This document shows positions 36,920-50,440 of a stretch of 64,000 bases of DNA, piece by piece (position 1 is the stretch's first letter; every line of letters begins with the position of its first letter). The notes under the pieces were generated by a model. That model saw nothing but the letters and a program-made list of their open reading frames with translations, was not told the origin of the DNA and searched no databases. The position numbers and the translations under genes were made by a program. The stretch is from Phoronis australis (Eukaryota > Phoronida > Phoronidae): assembly GCA_002633005.1 (NCBI GenBank), contig NMRA01000034.1:1015766-1079765 (forward strand), read 5' to 3'.

Positions 36920-39900
36920 AAAGTAAATTACTCCGTACTAGATGTTGGAGATCATACTTTCGTCAAGAATTGCTTAAAAGATATTTTTGACGAGCTTTCG
37001 CTTTCCATGCCTCTTTAATGATCATCATTTTGTAGTGTTGTGAATAATAGTGTACATATACGTGAATATTTTTGTACTTCATTGTTTTAAGGCGGCTAGT
37101 GTTCCTAAGAGTCTCTTGCAATATCACGTTACTAGATTACTATTAGTAATCTGTCTCTATTTTACCTGTAAATTGTGATGAATAATATCTCTCTATCTCA
37201 GTAGTGGCCAATGAAATAACGTTTGGTGCACAAGTATGAGGAATTGTGTCGAAAAGTGTGGTTGGAAATTGTAATTAATCGTCTACAGTCTCGAATTGTA
37301 AACAATGATACGCGATCTTTGCACTTGATCGAAGTTCTTTCTACGGATAGCATTTGAAGTTGAGTGCGTAAAAGTCAGTCTGAACACAGAGGAAGTTCTG
37401 CGGAAATAACACCTGAAAGCTGAAATGATTGGTGTAGGAATAAAACTGTTAAATTAGTAAATGATGACTGTCAACACATACAATGTCACAACATCCGATT
37501 TTGATCGAAGCTGTACAGGGTGTGTAAAAACAAATGGCCGAGATACGGTTACTGTTCTGCACTATTTAGTCGGTTGCTTCGTTGAAAATGCGTACTCATG
37601 TTACGGCCTTTCTACGAGGGTGCATTTCTGTCTTCGCAAGTCACTCTCGTCGCCACGAATAGGAGGAAGATAGTAGCGGGTCGAAAGTAACGATGTGTGC
37701 AGACTACGCTTCAATGAAAGTTCCTGTACCATATACCCTTTTACAGGCACGTTAGTTCGAGATAGTTTTCCAGCTAAGTAACTAGGGCAACCCCCGGGGT
37801 ATTTACAAAAATTCTGGTTTATCCGTAAAGTAGATGAGCTGCAGCACAAAATGGACGCTCCGCCTCGGAGACACAGGGAACCCTCGAATCGAAAGTTGCC
37901 GCGCTTTCCCGACCGACGGGGAAGGTGTTGATGGCTTACTAGGGGGCCCATACTTTCTATAGCTTAGGGTTCAGGGATACCTTAATGCTGCACTGACTTA
38001 CATAGATGACATACTCAGTTAGTGCCATTTCCATTCCATGAGTATGTTTCTCACGGCCATATTCTCTACGAAAGGTTGCCTTTTCCAATTAAAATCTCTA
38101 CAGGATGTACACTTTATGGGTTGAGAACTCTACATATGTTGCAACAGAGCTCTACAGAAGAGTTGTATTTTATTCAATTTTGCAGGAGTAAAAAGGCTAT
38201 GGTTCGAAATGTCGTTTATTCAATTTTAATTCTACCGGTATGCCTTTTGTTGTGTTAAAGCCACTATAATAGGATTATGGTGAAGGAAAATATTCAATAG
38301 AATGACCTCTTATGGAAGCACCCAACAAATGGTTCTCTGTTAATCGTCTTTTTAAAAGGGTACCGTAATTTCCCAGTGGCACACTCCGTCAAAAGTACAG
38401 GTGAGTGTCCTTCGGGAGGGCAACCTGAGCCGGAGATGATTGTGCCGCTTCGTAGCATTCGGAAAATCTGGAGTATTTTCGTGGGATCAAATTTCCCCTT
38501 GGAGTAGTTGGTTATCTGCGCATGCGCAAAATTCAGTGCTACGCTCAATCGTTGTTTACTTTGAAAGTCTTTGAAGTCAGTGCATGCGCAAATACAGTTC
38601 ACCTCCGAGTGCATTGTCGCCTCAAATTTCCTTTCTGCGCATAAGCGAACTTCATTCATAGGTCAAGCCATGTGACTTTCAAATTGCTGAATGATTGGCT
38701 GTGTGGCTGAAGTTTGCACTTGCGTAGACTAGGTTAACTTCCTTGGGAGACACTGTACAGTTTTCAGCGTGTTTGTTTGGCAGCGCACACATCACTGAAT
38801 TTGTCGTTTTTCTTTCACTCTGTCGAAAACTCTAATGATATATCACGAAGTCTTGCTTGTTTCAGCATTTCCGCGTGTGCACAGAAGGCACGCCTGATCT
38901 TCCCGCGTTTTGTGCTTTTAGAAGTGCACGCATACTTATCGAGATTCGTAATAGGGGCTATTAGGGTGAGTGGCGAGTAAAACAACCTATATCTGAGAAA
39001 CAACGTAACCCTCCACTTTCACGCAGGGTTTACTGTTGTTAATTTTTTTACAAAAAGAATCCTTTTTAAATTTTAACTATTAGAAATTGTTGATAAAACT
39101 GCTACAATAGTGTTTAGGTCGTTTACACAATTAAGACTGATGTGGATTATCACCCACAATCATAACAAGCTCTCTGTCAAACAATGCTATTTATAATTTT
39201 GACGCCTTACGTCAAGTGCACTAAAAATATTTAACCCATTAAAAAACATCACGTGATTGACTTGTTTTGTTTATAATGCTACAGGAAATTTGCTGTAAGG
39301 TCAAACAAATTGTTTTTACTTGTTTACTACTACTTCATGAGTTTTTAAGCGTGTTCGCCAGAGATAGTATATTATCCTTTAATGACTTGAGAGTATGACG
39401 ACTAAGCGGTTAAAACGTGACTTTGATTTTTGGAAGTGCCCAGAACACAAACTCTGCAAAAAGGCTGAAAATACTCTTACACCGCGTTCTTATTAGTTGT
39501 GTCCAACACGTGTGGTTTCTCCAGGGCCAAGATAGTCCGGCGCAAGTGATCATGTGGGGATTAGCTGGCACGACTATGTCAAGTTGCCCATCTTTTCGAG
39601 AAAGTGCATGATGCTATGGGTGCAATAGCGGATCATCTAAATGCTCCTAACCAATCGGTTGCTAGGCTTTGTTCGGCCTCGGCGGCAGGTTCGGCTGCTA
39701 GACAGCTCGGTCACTGAATTGCTTTATGATCCTTACGGCAGCATTTACGCTGTGCAAAACAAGTGAACGTGACAGCGATCTTGCTTTGCAGTCCCGAGTT
39801 TAAGGATGATGTATTGAAAAAAGGCAGAAATAGTTCAGTATTTGAATTCCAGAACTCACATAATTCAACCTAAATGAAACTGATAACGATAATGGTGGAC

Positions 39901-41900
39901 TCAGAAAGTTCACGTAGCTCTGTCAATAAACGGAAAATTTTGCTCCTCTTGGACATTGGACTCTGCTTTATCCGCTCTTTCCCAAAATGGATTCGGGCAC
40001 CTAGCCACTACTTCACTTCTTGAACATCACTAAACATTACGGGTATGCAAAGTTGTTAGGGAATGTAAGAACTTTTCATGCACCGACAGAAACTAATGGG
40101 GTTCTGGTATGCATGTTCGTCTTCATATTCTGAAACCATGTTGGACGTCGACTTTCGGGTGTCGCACATGTTTAATTTTGTATGATCATTTTGTCTTTCT
40201 TGTTTATTTGTTACAGTACTTCATATTCACTGTCATTCATTTACGCGTTGAGTGTAGACCCTAGTAAAATCAACCAATTAATTATGGATACGCATCCGGT
40301 GAAAAACACAAGATCAGGCCGCTAGAATCAGGCAGGTTTAAAGGTCTTTTTTATCGTATGCTTACTTACACGTAACGTTACCTACCCGGTTGTGGTATTT
40401 TTTGATTATCTGCCTCTCACTGTCGAATCTTTCCCTAGACCACCTGTTTTACTTTTTCTCAGAGTCTTTGCAAATTATTCAGACCTGCACTTGCTGCGGG
40501 AGTACTTCGTGAGATAAGATGCCATGTTTTGCGACACGTCTCTGCACACCCGTGAATGACAGACTGGAAATATCCCAGGGATAGGTAGGTCATGGATTAC
40601 AAATCGGGGAAGGCGAGTCATGAATCACGTGCTGTGGAAACAGAGGTGCCCGTAACAATATAAATTAGATTGCTCCAGTTACCGATGGAAGTCGATGTCA
40701 ATCATTATTTACACTTGAAGCGGCGTTCTGTTGTACCGCATGAACTGAAACCGTCTGCTTCTTCGCAAAAGTTAACTTTCTGGCCTAAATAATGTATCCG
40801 TAACTGGTACAGGTGCTCGCACAGCTGCAAAAGTGTGATTTGATCAGAAAAGGGATAGTTGAAGCGCTCTATTCCAAAAATTAAGTGGGGTTTGTGTTAA
40901 CTCCTCGGTCTATAATTATCACCATAGCTCCCTCTGTGGAACGCTTTACAAGCTGAGAATTGTCAAATTTTCTTACAATAACCTATATGCGGGGTGCATT
41001 GTCTGGAGAGCCCTTTCTCCATTCAGCTAGGAATGACGTCACTTATATTTTTCTTTTTTTGTTCGGTGAAATCTCATTTAAGTATGATATTTTTGTTGCT
41101 ATACAGCGAAATAAAATTCAGGGTGTTGAGAGTGGTCGCTTGATACAGAAAGAAGAACATGAATTTGGGATACCATTTCGTGTTGGAAACTATAAGTAGA
41201 TTTTCCGAGTGAAATTACGCGATACAATGGACTTTTTCTTATTATTCACGCACGTTTAAAATTATATTGTGAGTACAAGACTGAAATTATTTTTGTTTTT
41301 TGTTTAAAAACTTTTGTAATATGTAAAAGTACACTAATACACCGTATTTTCTATTCTTTTGTGGAATTCGTAAACTGTCCGAATGTATTCCGTGTTCTTT
41401 AAGCTAGATTGAGTTGTAGCTCAAACATGTTTTTCCATTAGTTGCATGTGAGCAAAAGATATGTGTTGATTCGCACACAAGGTCATTTCCCATAAATAAC
41501 TTTCAAAAACAGCGGTGCAAGCATTGACCAGGCATTGACCTTTGTAGACAATGTTAAAATTCAGTTGTTTTAATGGGGCTATAAACCCGCCCTCTATCAC
41601 CAAACCAAATTTCCTGCCTTGCGCTACTTTCGCGGAAGTTCTCATTTCCATTTTGTTCATTCACAAACTTAGCCCTGGTACATAAGTTTAAATGACAGCC
41701 AGTGGCACGTTGTTACCCATCGTTACGGACTGTTTTGAACCAATTTCCAGTGTATGGGAGGTGAACAGTATCGAACAGATTGTAAAAAGCTTTCTAAAAC
41801 CTGTATCACCTGTCACTTTGGGCCTATACCCAAGGGTACTTGACTCTGTTTTCGACGGCGGAGAGCACCTGGAAAATTAGGATACCCATCGATTTAAGGA
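36920..41900. other. About 5 kb with no gene recognised
   Basis: Frames up to 121 codons occur on both strands (for example 38294-38659 minus and 37601-37951 minus) but none shows a domain, splice-site framing or protein-like composition. A GCATGCGC motif recurs near 38520 and 38580. Confidence 0.4.
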
Positions 41901-41906
41901 GTGTAC

Positions 41907-42040
41907 ATAAGGCACCCGTTTGTAGAGAGCTTCCGTTAATAAGACACCCTCTCATAGAGTTTTGTTCCATAAGCACCCGGCACCCCTTTATACGGGCCAA
42001 TTCCATAAACCCACCCATTCGCAGTGACTCTTGGAAACTG
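41907..42040. repeat. Degenerate tandem repeat, period 30-36 bp
   Basis: Four units start with ATAAG or ATAAA at 41907, 41939, 41969 and 42005, each followed by a CACCC core. On the minus strand they read as an imperfect 10-12 residue repeat (GCRVLMEQNSMRG, GCLINGSSLQTG). The repeats are more likely a minisatellite than a coding exon. Confidence 0.7.
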
Positions 42041-42204
42041 AATTTTAACCCATTAAACCTGCTTCAGTACAAAAGGGATGGGATACCATGTTGTCAAAAA
42101 ATGGGTATATCTTTTGCAACAAAATCTCTAGAAATATACACTATATTAAAAACTTAGATATGTGAACAAGAAACCTTTTTAGGGGTTTTAAATCCCAAAA
42201 TGAG

Positions 42205-42315
42205 CTCGTTTTTAGGTGAATTTGTGGGAAAGGCACCCTTTCGCAGAGAATTTTGTCAGAAAATTCACCTTGTTGTGGGAATTCTGGTCGTGGAAAAGCC
42301 AACCTTCTGAACGCC
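42205..42315. repeat. Degenerate tandem repeat, period about 32 bp, second cluster
   Basis: Units begin AAAGGCACCC, AAAATTCACC and AAAAGCCAACC at about 32-bp spacing. They resemble the cluster at 29976-30075, with which this one shares GGGAAAGG and the terminal TGAACGCC. Confidence 0.65.
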
Positions 42316-42401
42316 GGAGAAGAATCATAAACCCGGTTCGAGGTAGGAAGCATTTTCACAAAACCGTCGACGCACTCGCCTGAATTTTTGGTCTGACTTG
42401 C

Positions 42402-43256
42402 TTGTTAGAGGTGAGCAGCATTTTCCTTCATCCGCCGAATAGCTCGCCTAAATTGTTAGCCACGCTTGCCAATTTAGCATGCTTTGTAAGCAGTATTGAA
42501 ACTTACTCCAAACTTTTGAGGGTTGATGATTGTTACAGAATATTGCTCCTCATTGGCTTAAACGTGGTTAGAAAAAGCTTAACAACGGGAACCTCATTTT
42601 CAAAAATGAACGGGAAATTGTTGAAGGCAAAATTTGCACATGTCTCGGTCTCAACGGACATTATTGCTCTCCATTGTAATAACAGCAGAGGTTATTTGCT
42701 ACTGGAAACCTATAACGAAACACAGAAGCGTTTAGAGGCGGATTCAGGTTCAGGGAAGCGAAATGCGTGTCAATACCTAAGGTGCCTCTCTGACTTTGTT
42801 CTTAGCAATTTTAATCGTAGCGGTCTCCTCCATTGACAGCCAACCGGTCATGAACGAACGAAGCCTGAGTTGGTCATTCAAAAATGTAATGTTACGATTT
42901 CCGAAGGAAATCCTGCATCATCATTCACAGATTGTGAAATAGATGACTTAGTAACCGTTCATCCTGTCAGTTTTGTGACTTGGAGTACACTCGTATTTCC
43001 ACAACGGGAATTTGTGGTTTTTTGTTCTTTATGTAGGCCACGCTTAACATTACGCTTAAATTACAGAAATTTCCGCTTGTGGTTACGTCTTAATTTAACT
43101 TTGTTTAGAAGATCGACCGAAAACCACAGGCATTACCAACGCCTTTTCCTTTGTCACAGTGGGTACGGTAGTTTGTTGGGCTCAGATAGCGAATTCTGTC
43201 GCAGGCAAATTGCCTCCAGAATGTATCGGCGGTTGGTTAGGTTAGTCAACTGGTGA
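42402..43256 (+). CDS. Unidentified 285-codon frame with one internal stop
   Basis: Two frames, 42402-42836 and 42870-43256, are in the same phase and separated only by a TGA at 42834-42836. The second part is basic and Leu/Arg-rich (LTLRLNYRNFRLWLRLNLTL). I considered a TGF-beta propeptide because of the upstream ligand exon, but saw no RXXR site or cysteine-knot pattern. It may be a decayed gene, a transposon remnant or chance. Confidence 0.18.
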
Positions 43257-43320
43257 AATCAGGGGCATCCATTAATGTACTCGAGATGCGCATTATATTT
43301 GTGCCAAAGCTTTATCAGGT

Positions 43321-44196
43321 TGTTCCATCGAAACAGGAACCCTGGTGTAAAACAGATATCCCGGAGTCGAAAGCAGACTCTCACACCTTCAAAACAGCTA
43401 ACCAGCTCGAAAACACGAAAACTGACCTTTAAAACAGGAACCCCGGGGATCGGACGGTAAAGCCAGGCAATTTTTTCAAATTTTCTTAGACCGTTATGAG
43501 TATCCTCAAACTTTGGTTGAAGCACCTTCACGACGAACTTTCCAGTTGTTTTGTGATTTTGAGTATTAAAACTGTCAATAATAAAACGTAACTTATATTA
43601 TGTTGCCTTTTTTATTTGATTTTAATCGGTAAATCTCGTGTCACTTGTCTGTGGACGAATTTCAAAAAAATCTATACCCTCAACACGTTGTTATCTCGAT
43701 GAATATTTAGTTATTTTCAGATTAGTCAACAGTCTCTCCAAAAATATTTTCAGAAATGAAAAACAAAAAAATATTATTTCGACTTTCGGGTGCCATTGTT
43801 GATTAATTTATTATGACATGTACGCATCGTGGAAGAAGAACAGTTGATTGAAGAACTGGGGAAAACTGGCCAATAAGGTGACGCAGTGGCGCCGAAAGCC
43901 AATGCAAAAGATTGCACCACTTTAGCAGCAGAATAACGTAGAACGCCAATTTTGTCTAATATCACAACAACTATTTAATATAGGAAGATTTATTTTTATC
44001 GAACAATGTTTGACAGAAAGTGCGGGATTGGTGTTTCTGTCCCTGGATATCCTGTTCGATCCGATCCCGGGGGTTCCTGCTTTTTAAAGGTCACGATTCG
44101 TCTTTTTCCGTATGGTTAGCTGTTTTGAAGGTGCGGGAGTCTGTTTTCGACTCGGGGTAATCAATTTTGCACCGGGGTTCCTGTTTCGATGGAACA
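43321..44196. repeat. Large inverted repeat, about 135-bp arms
   Basis: The left arm 43321-43455 (TGTTCCATCGAAACAGGAAC to CCCCGGGGATCGGA) and right arm 44060-44196 are inverted copies at roughly 80% identity, with about 600 bp between them. The arms also share CACCTTCAAAACAGCTAACCA. It is either one foldback-type element or two insertions of a repeat in opposite orientation. Confidence 0.85.
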
Positions 44197-44199
44197 CCC

Positions 44200-45910
44200 T
44201 GTTTATGACGTGCTTAGTTTTAAATAAATATACCTGCATGAGTAAGTCTCCCATATATCAGACACCATTTATTTGTCGAGTAAATGAATACTGTCAACCC
44301 CTCCCCAAGTAAATAACTTATTTCCCCATTTCGTATTAACTTTAGAATTCAGACCAATTCACAGTGTGGGGCGGAGGAACCTGCTTATTTAAATTCGTCA
44401 TCAGTAAAAAATACGAAATCCACGACAATGCTGATTTTGCTGCAAGTCATTATTTGCCTCAGAAGTGATGGTTTAGCGGATATGCTGTAACTAAATTCAA
44501 CATACATTACTGTTACAGAACTTGTCTACTATGTATAGTTGAACTGAAAGATTTCACTGATTGTATTTGCAAAATAAATTTCGAATACCTTTTTCCGACT
44601 CAAGTCTGTTTGCATATTTTGTTTGTGGTCGGTATCAATTTGTAATGATATGTTATGAAGTTAAAAAGTCTTCTATGATAGCCACTCTCAAAATTATTGT
44701 TCGAAATCGTCAGAAGTTCATGTTCAACCTGCATTTCACCATTTACTCGTGCGGTGACTCATAACGAATTCGTATACAGCTTTTCTTAATTTCCTCATCT
44801 ACTTTTTCTTTATGTTGGATAATTGATCAGTTCCATTTTAAGATCGTCTAAGAATTTTGGAATTTAATTGTTTCTCTTTCGTCACATTTTATTGTCTCAT
44901 GTCATGACGAGTTCATCGTGATAAGGGGAAGACTGGTTAAGTCTTCCTAATATTATTTAAGACCACTTTACAGATGCAAATTCAGAGCTGCGTTCTGTAG
45001 CCGCAAGACACTCGCGACGAAGGCACTTGCGACCAGAAATCTACCTTTATGGAACGGAAACGGAAACTATCCCATGATTCAACATTCCATACTCGCCGAT
45101 CAATCAGTTCAGTTGCCACCCTTTCGCTAGTGTAAGCTCCCGTTTGTATTCGCGAATAACTCGTGATTTTGCGTGATTTTGCTTTTTTGTGAGCGTCTCG
45201 AATCTACGGAACTCAGGCAAGATACCCAGGCAGTGAGACTGTCGTCGAACAACGTATTTTCCAGAGTCAAGTAAGGGGTTATCTTTCTTAAATTTCTCGA
45301 AGTGTTCTGTCAAAACTGAATTATCTTCTCTCAGAATTATCTAAAAATTCATTTAATTTCTATTCATAACCAAGCTTAATCATTCAGACTCGAAACAAAA
45401 CTGTACCCGCGAGTAAGCAAAACCAGATTGCCAGCAGAACTTAAAATCTAAACCAGAGCCGTATTGATTTAATTATTACTTGTTACGCTAAAACTTACTC
45501 CAGCGTATTTTGTGAGAAGATCGTGAAAAGACGATTAGTTTAGTGACCATACTTCTAGTCACTGTAAGAATTAAAATTTTGTCTATCCAACTGCACCGAC
45601 TTCATAGATCTGTACTTTTCAAAGAATTGATGCCGTTGCCATGGAGTCACCTGACTGGCTGACGGCTTCCCCACCTGTTGATTTGTCTCGATCAAAGAAC
45701 GAGAACTCGGTGAATATAATTCTTAAACATGGTTAACTGATATTGTTTTTTTAATGTTTATTATAAGTAAAAATTTAACATTGCATTCAAACGGTTCTCT
45801 GCTTGCGTCAAAGTTCAGCACCGACTACGAGGTGGTAGTTGGTATCAAACGGCCTTTAAAAAGCAACATGAAATCACGTGCTTCTGTCAAGTCGCTCCTA
45901 TCGTGTTGTC
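44200..45910. other. No gene recognised
   Basis: The stretch is AT-rich, with only short frames and no repeat that I could match elsewhere in the window. Confidence 0.4.
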
Positions 45911-45915
45911 CCTTG

Positions 45916-46057
45916 CAGGGGCGGATCCAGGATTTTGAGGTGGGGGGGGGGGGNGGCAGGGCAGGGTATTAGCCAAGATTTTGCCGGTCAGAGTTTCGCA
46001 CTTCCGAACTGCCAAATGGAATCATGGCCCCCTTGGCCTCCTCTAAATCCGACACTG
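45916..46057. mobile_element. hAT-type MITE, 142 bp
   Basis: It starts CAGGGGCGGATCCAGGATTT and ends TAAATCCGACACTG, whose reverse is CAGTGTCGGATTTA: imperfect hAT-like terminal inverted repeats. An internal G-run holds one N. CCTTG flanks both sides as a short direct repeat, less than the 8 bp expected. Confidence 0.7.
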
Positions 46058-46059
46058 CC

Positions 46060-49000
46060 TTGGGCCCTCAATACTCGTTGCCTTGTCTTTAAACCATGTA
46101 GAAAGTCGTCAGCTCGAACAGGTAGTGAAATTCATTTCATGCATGTATTCTGCTACTGCTCGTCTGGCAGTTATCTACTTGTAAATTGTAACCAGACTGT
46201 CTGACGTACTGGTTATCGTACACACGAATAGTCGTTGTGTTATATTTGGATCTAATTTCACTGTAATCCTTTTCGTAGGTGCTTATAGTTCGGTTACTTT
46301 GTAATTTTTATTTATGAAGTTTTCAGTAAATAATTTGCATTCTTCTTATGAGGGACAGGCGTTAGATAATACCACTTTAAAATTTAAATGTTGCAACGAT
46401 GTTTAGTTCCATCAGATCTAAAGCCTCGCACCACGACATGTCCACCGTTAAGCTGACATCCCAGGGTACGACACGAAGTCTAAACAGTCCCCTCGGGGAC
46501 GTGCAAGCCGGTCTTTGAAAACTGACGTCATAAGTTACGAAATAGTGATCATAAACACAATTACGTACATAGAATGATGTGCGCCTGAACGCATTTAATG
46601 GCTTATTTGGGAATTAACTGGCCCAGTGGCTTTCTGCAACTGCAGAAACCCTGGGCAACGCGGTTGTGCACACTTCTATATGCTGAGAGTACGCTTGTGT
46701 TCGCGGAGTAAGTGTTGAGTATATGAACTAAAAAGATAGCAAAGCAACGCATATTTGCAAGTCAAAACATGAAATTTGTATGACAGGAAACCAATTCTCA
46801 ACCTTCCAGGGCAAACCGCCGTTGTAAACTGACGGAAGTCAGGAGATGAAGATTTTCGGAAGAGGGACTTACGTAATATTTGATGCATTAATTACATCTA
46901 ACGTCTGTAGACCGATGCCGTAAATGCCCTTCCTATTTACGGCCTCAACGTGAAAATTATTAAATAATCTAACCAAACTCTGGCAAACCCATCCCAACAG
47001 TTCACTTGCAATTGTTTTCTACCATGAGAGGTGAGAGATCGCCAGCGATTGAAGGAAGTAGCATACTTTTTGAGTGGAGGATTTGGTCTGGCCAGTCAAA
47101 ATCTATTTATTACTTGAATGAGATTTTAGGAAGATCATTCTCTAACATAAAATTTGAGACGCATATTACATCCTCTATTTCGTGTTTTTGAGTTTCCTGG
47201 TTTTTGCTTTAGATCTTGTTTCGGCTTTATTTCGGTGGCCAATCGTACAAAAGCACAATATTTCAAATCCTTGTCAGTGTGTAAGTGAAAGTCGAAGAAT
47301 GCCTACTTACAAGGCTTTACAAGTTGTATTTTATTGTTTGTTTGTATCACTTCTATAATTTTTATTATATTATGAACTCACGCGCCATACGGAATAAATA
47401 ATGCTTTTATTATGTTAAAAGGACATCGTTTTGATGGCCAGAAACGCATTTTTTGGATTTTTGTTGAGTAAGCTAGAGTTTTGAAGTTATTAACTTTGAC
47501 CACACCTGTCAAAACAATTAAACAATAAAATCCGTTGTGTTTTTGTTGTTACATTACAAATCGCATTCTCGCCGAGATGCCGAGAATATTTAAATTGTAG
47601 CAAGCGCCGCCTAGTGACTTCCTGGAGAACTGTCTGTATATGTATAATCAGGAAAAGAAACAACTTGTAAATAAATAGCGGTTTTAAAGAAAGCACCACA
47701 ACTGATACACTTGAAAACAAACGTGAACATATAGGAAACCCTAGTAAATACAAATATTGCGCAATCTTTATTTGATAGCGTAATAAACAAATAATAAAAA
47801 TTGTGACTTGTTTCATTAGGGTCATGATGAAATATTACCATACTCATTTACATAAAAATAGTCTCGCAAAACGAGACATTCGCGAGATTGTGATTTTAAC
47901 AGGTTCGTGGATAGTTTACGGCACACTGGAGGACGCGGGATTGTTTGTAGACTAGTACTTCATTTGCATATTCTCAATTTAACGAGACTATGCATCTTTA
48001 AATACGCTGAATTACTCTGTCTTATTGAGTGTGATTCATCTCAGCCAGTTGAGTGTTGAGTTCGATTCCGTGTTTGAGTGTGATATCAGAAAATGATTTT
48101 TGTTGCCGAAATTGTCCCGTAAACACCTAAGAGCTTTTGAACGTTGTTACCTTCGATTACATTGTGTATATGTTTGGTTACAAATGTACCCTTGTGCTGA
48201 CTAAACTCACCTTTTTACAGGGTGAGAAAGGGTTTTTAAAATTATAAGGCGCTTTAAACAAAAAAAATGTAAACTTGAGAATCATCGCATGTCATGCATT
48301 ACTACTCCTTCGATCATCTTGCTCCTTTAAAACTGAATAGCACTTAAAGATACACTTTCCGTGTCATTTTAGATTAAAAAATTCTCAAAACGATTTTAAC
48401 GGATGTTATTTCAGTCGAAACCTAAGCCTAAACAATGCTCACTCAACACAACTACGAATTTAGTACGAATGTTTTATTTATTTTTTATTTATGGTTGATG
48501 CACCACACCTAGAATAGTCACTATTGTGAGTGACAGTTGACTCATGCATTATGGGTACTCGCTCAATTGCCGCTAAAGGTAACGAGGGAAGCTGTTAAAA
48601 GTTATTATTAAAATAGTAAAATAAGGCAAACACAAACAACTTACGAATTATTTACATTTTAGTGATGTCTCTTAACTGACGGAAATCGTCCAACATTCTA
48701 AATTAATGTATGTAAAGGAAAAAATATCTTTAATGTATTTCACAAAATAAAAGCAGACTATGAAAAAGCTAGTTGCGCCATGAGTTCATAAGACTGTCGA
48801 AACCAAGAAATGTGGTCAAGTGTAAACTGGTTGACACCGCACTGGATAACCAAGTGAAATCAAACATGCTAAAAGATAATTAAAGAGACTTAGCCATGCA
48901 AAGTATGTTTCACCTCCGCCATGTGGTGATTAAACAATAGTTTTCATCCGCGAGCAGGTTATGTGAGCATCGTCAAGTAATAAAGCGAGTTAAACAGCCA

Positions 49001-49320
49001 TCGGTTTTTAGCGACAGCGTTTATGAGTCTGTCCCACCAAAATTTGACAGGTGAATCACAAGAGATATCCCAATCCGTCTGACGGGAGAGATCGTACCAG
49101 TTTCTAACATGACAAGGAAATTTTTGATTTTCCCCTTGCTGTACCTATGATTTTCATGTCTAGGCCGCAGGTTGAATGGAAAGGTGCCCCTTTAGTTTTG
49201 CTAAAAGGCCAAGAACTGCAATTTGAACTGGGTTCCATGAGCCAAAACTCTGATTATATTGAACTTATATGCACCACGTTTGCAACGCATTCACTGCACC
49301 GTAGTGAATATTTAAGTTAA
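46060..49320. other. No gene recognised
   Basis: Frames are short on both strands. A small inverted motif (TCTCGCAAAACGAGA) occurs near 47863. Nothing supports an exon. Confidence 0.4.
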
Positions 49321-49322
49321 AC

Positions 49323-49640
49323 AAACCCACCTACCATTACAGAAACTAAATTTTGATTTAGACCACTTTCGTCATGAAATTGGTCTCAAATTGTTCCATA
49401 ATCAATGTAGAGGTGATTCCAGGGCTTCAGAAGAACTAATAATTATTGATTGAGATCAGGGTGTATATGTTGTCTTGTCACGTCGTGTTACTTTATGTGC
49501 TGAACTTGATCTTAAATGACGAACTGGCAGTTCTTTGCAAACCTGAAAAACAATTTTCATCACAGTAAGGCACAAGTTGAGAATAACATCATAGCAGCAA
49601 GTGTGGTCCAAGTTCGCTTTTTCGGCGAAACGCGGGTTTA
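49323..49640. mobile_element. About 300-bp MITE, copy 2
   Basis: It has the same family as 33189-33483: AAACCCACCTACC at the left, CGCGGGTTTA at the right, and internal ATTGGTCTCAAATTGTTCC and GAACTGGCAGTTCTTT. No coding capacity. Confidence 0.7.
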
Positions 49641-49930
49641 TAACGATCTTTATTGATAGTTTGCCTTAGTAGCTGTATTCCTTTTACATTAACTTTTCGC
49701 GCTGAACCAATGCTTTCTGTGCTTTACCAATGGCTTCCAGCAACATTCCTTTTCTTCGATTTTAGTACCAGGCTGAGAGAGCGAAATTTCGTTTAAGAAA
49801 TTTAAAATTACATCGTGGACACACTTGCTGGGTGTGGTGTCAAGATTGAAAAACCAACTGGTCTTAAGACGTGTGTATCGCGTTTTGCGTGTGTTGACCA
49901 TCGAGTTTCGAAAGACTCTTTCGATAAAAA

Positions 49931-50440
49931 TTGTGTTCATTACTATCTTGTCTATGTAGAAAACAATTATTTCGAATACTCTTCGGTGACGTGCTTATAA
50001 GCGTGTGCAGGAATCCCTTTAAGCACGGGATGAAGGTCATTCGTTGCTACAACATCACCGTTTCCTCAAACATCAGCCTGCGAGATTTGAGTGTGCAGCT
50101 GCGAAGTACACGCGACTCAAACACAGTACTGTATCGACTGCATGACCACTCGCTAGGTCTCCCGCTGCTTGTCGGTATTGATACTTGCTATTTCTGGAGC
50201 TATCAAGTTGTATACGAATACACATTGATTAACAAATATTTGTCTGGGCCTCAAATTAGCCAACCACTTCCGCTAATACAATTGAGAACGTTTATTGAAA
50301 GTCAATTCGATCTTTGTGTACACAGACTGAGTTTTCAGCTTAGATATTCAGTTGGCATTTCGAAGGCGCAGACGAGCGCGTGCATGGTGCATTTGGTTTT
50401 TACTAGATGTCGCTTTATAAGGAGGGTCATTTTTAAATGA
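49931..50440 (+). CDS. Unidentified 169-codon frame
   Basis: This open plus-strand frame just right of MITE copy 2 shows no motif, signal peptide or family resemblance. The strand and frame are not supported by splice sites or a start context, so it may be chance. Confidence 0.12.
   Translation: MCSLLSCLCRKQLFRILFGDVLISVCRNPFKHGMKVIRCYNITVSSNISLRDLSVQLRSTRDSNTVLYRLHDHSLGLPLLVGIDTCYFWSYQVVYEYTLINKYLSGPQISQPLPLIQLRTFIESQFDLCVHRLSFQLRYSVGISKAQTSACMVHLVFTRCRFIRRVIFK

Noticed and set aside
38294-38659. 121-codon minus frame
   Set aside because: No recognisable domain, and its length is within what chance gives in this much sequence.
42870-43256. TGF-beta propeptide or mature domain downstream of the 31-kb exon
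   Set aside because: Despite a basic run and FCRRQ, there is no RXXR cleavage site followed by the cysteine-knot spacing.
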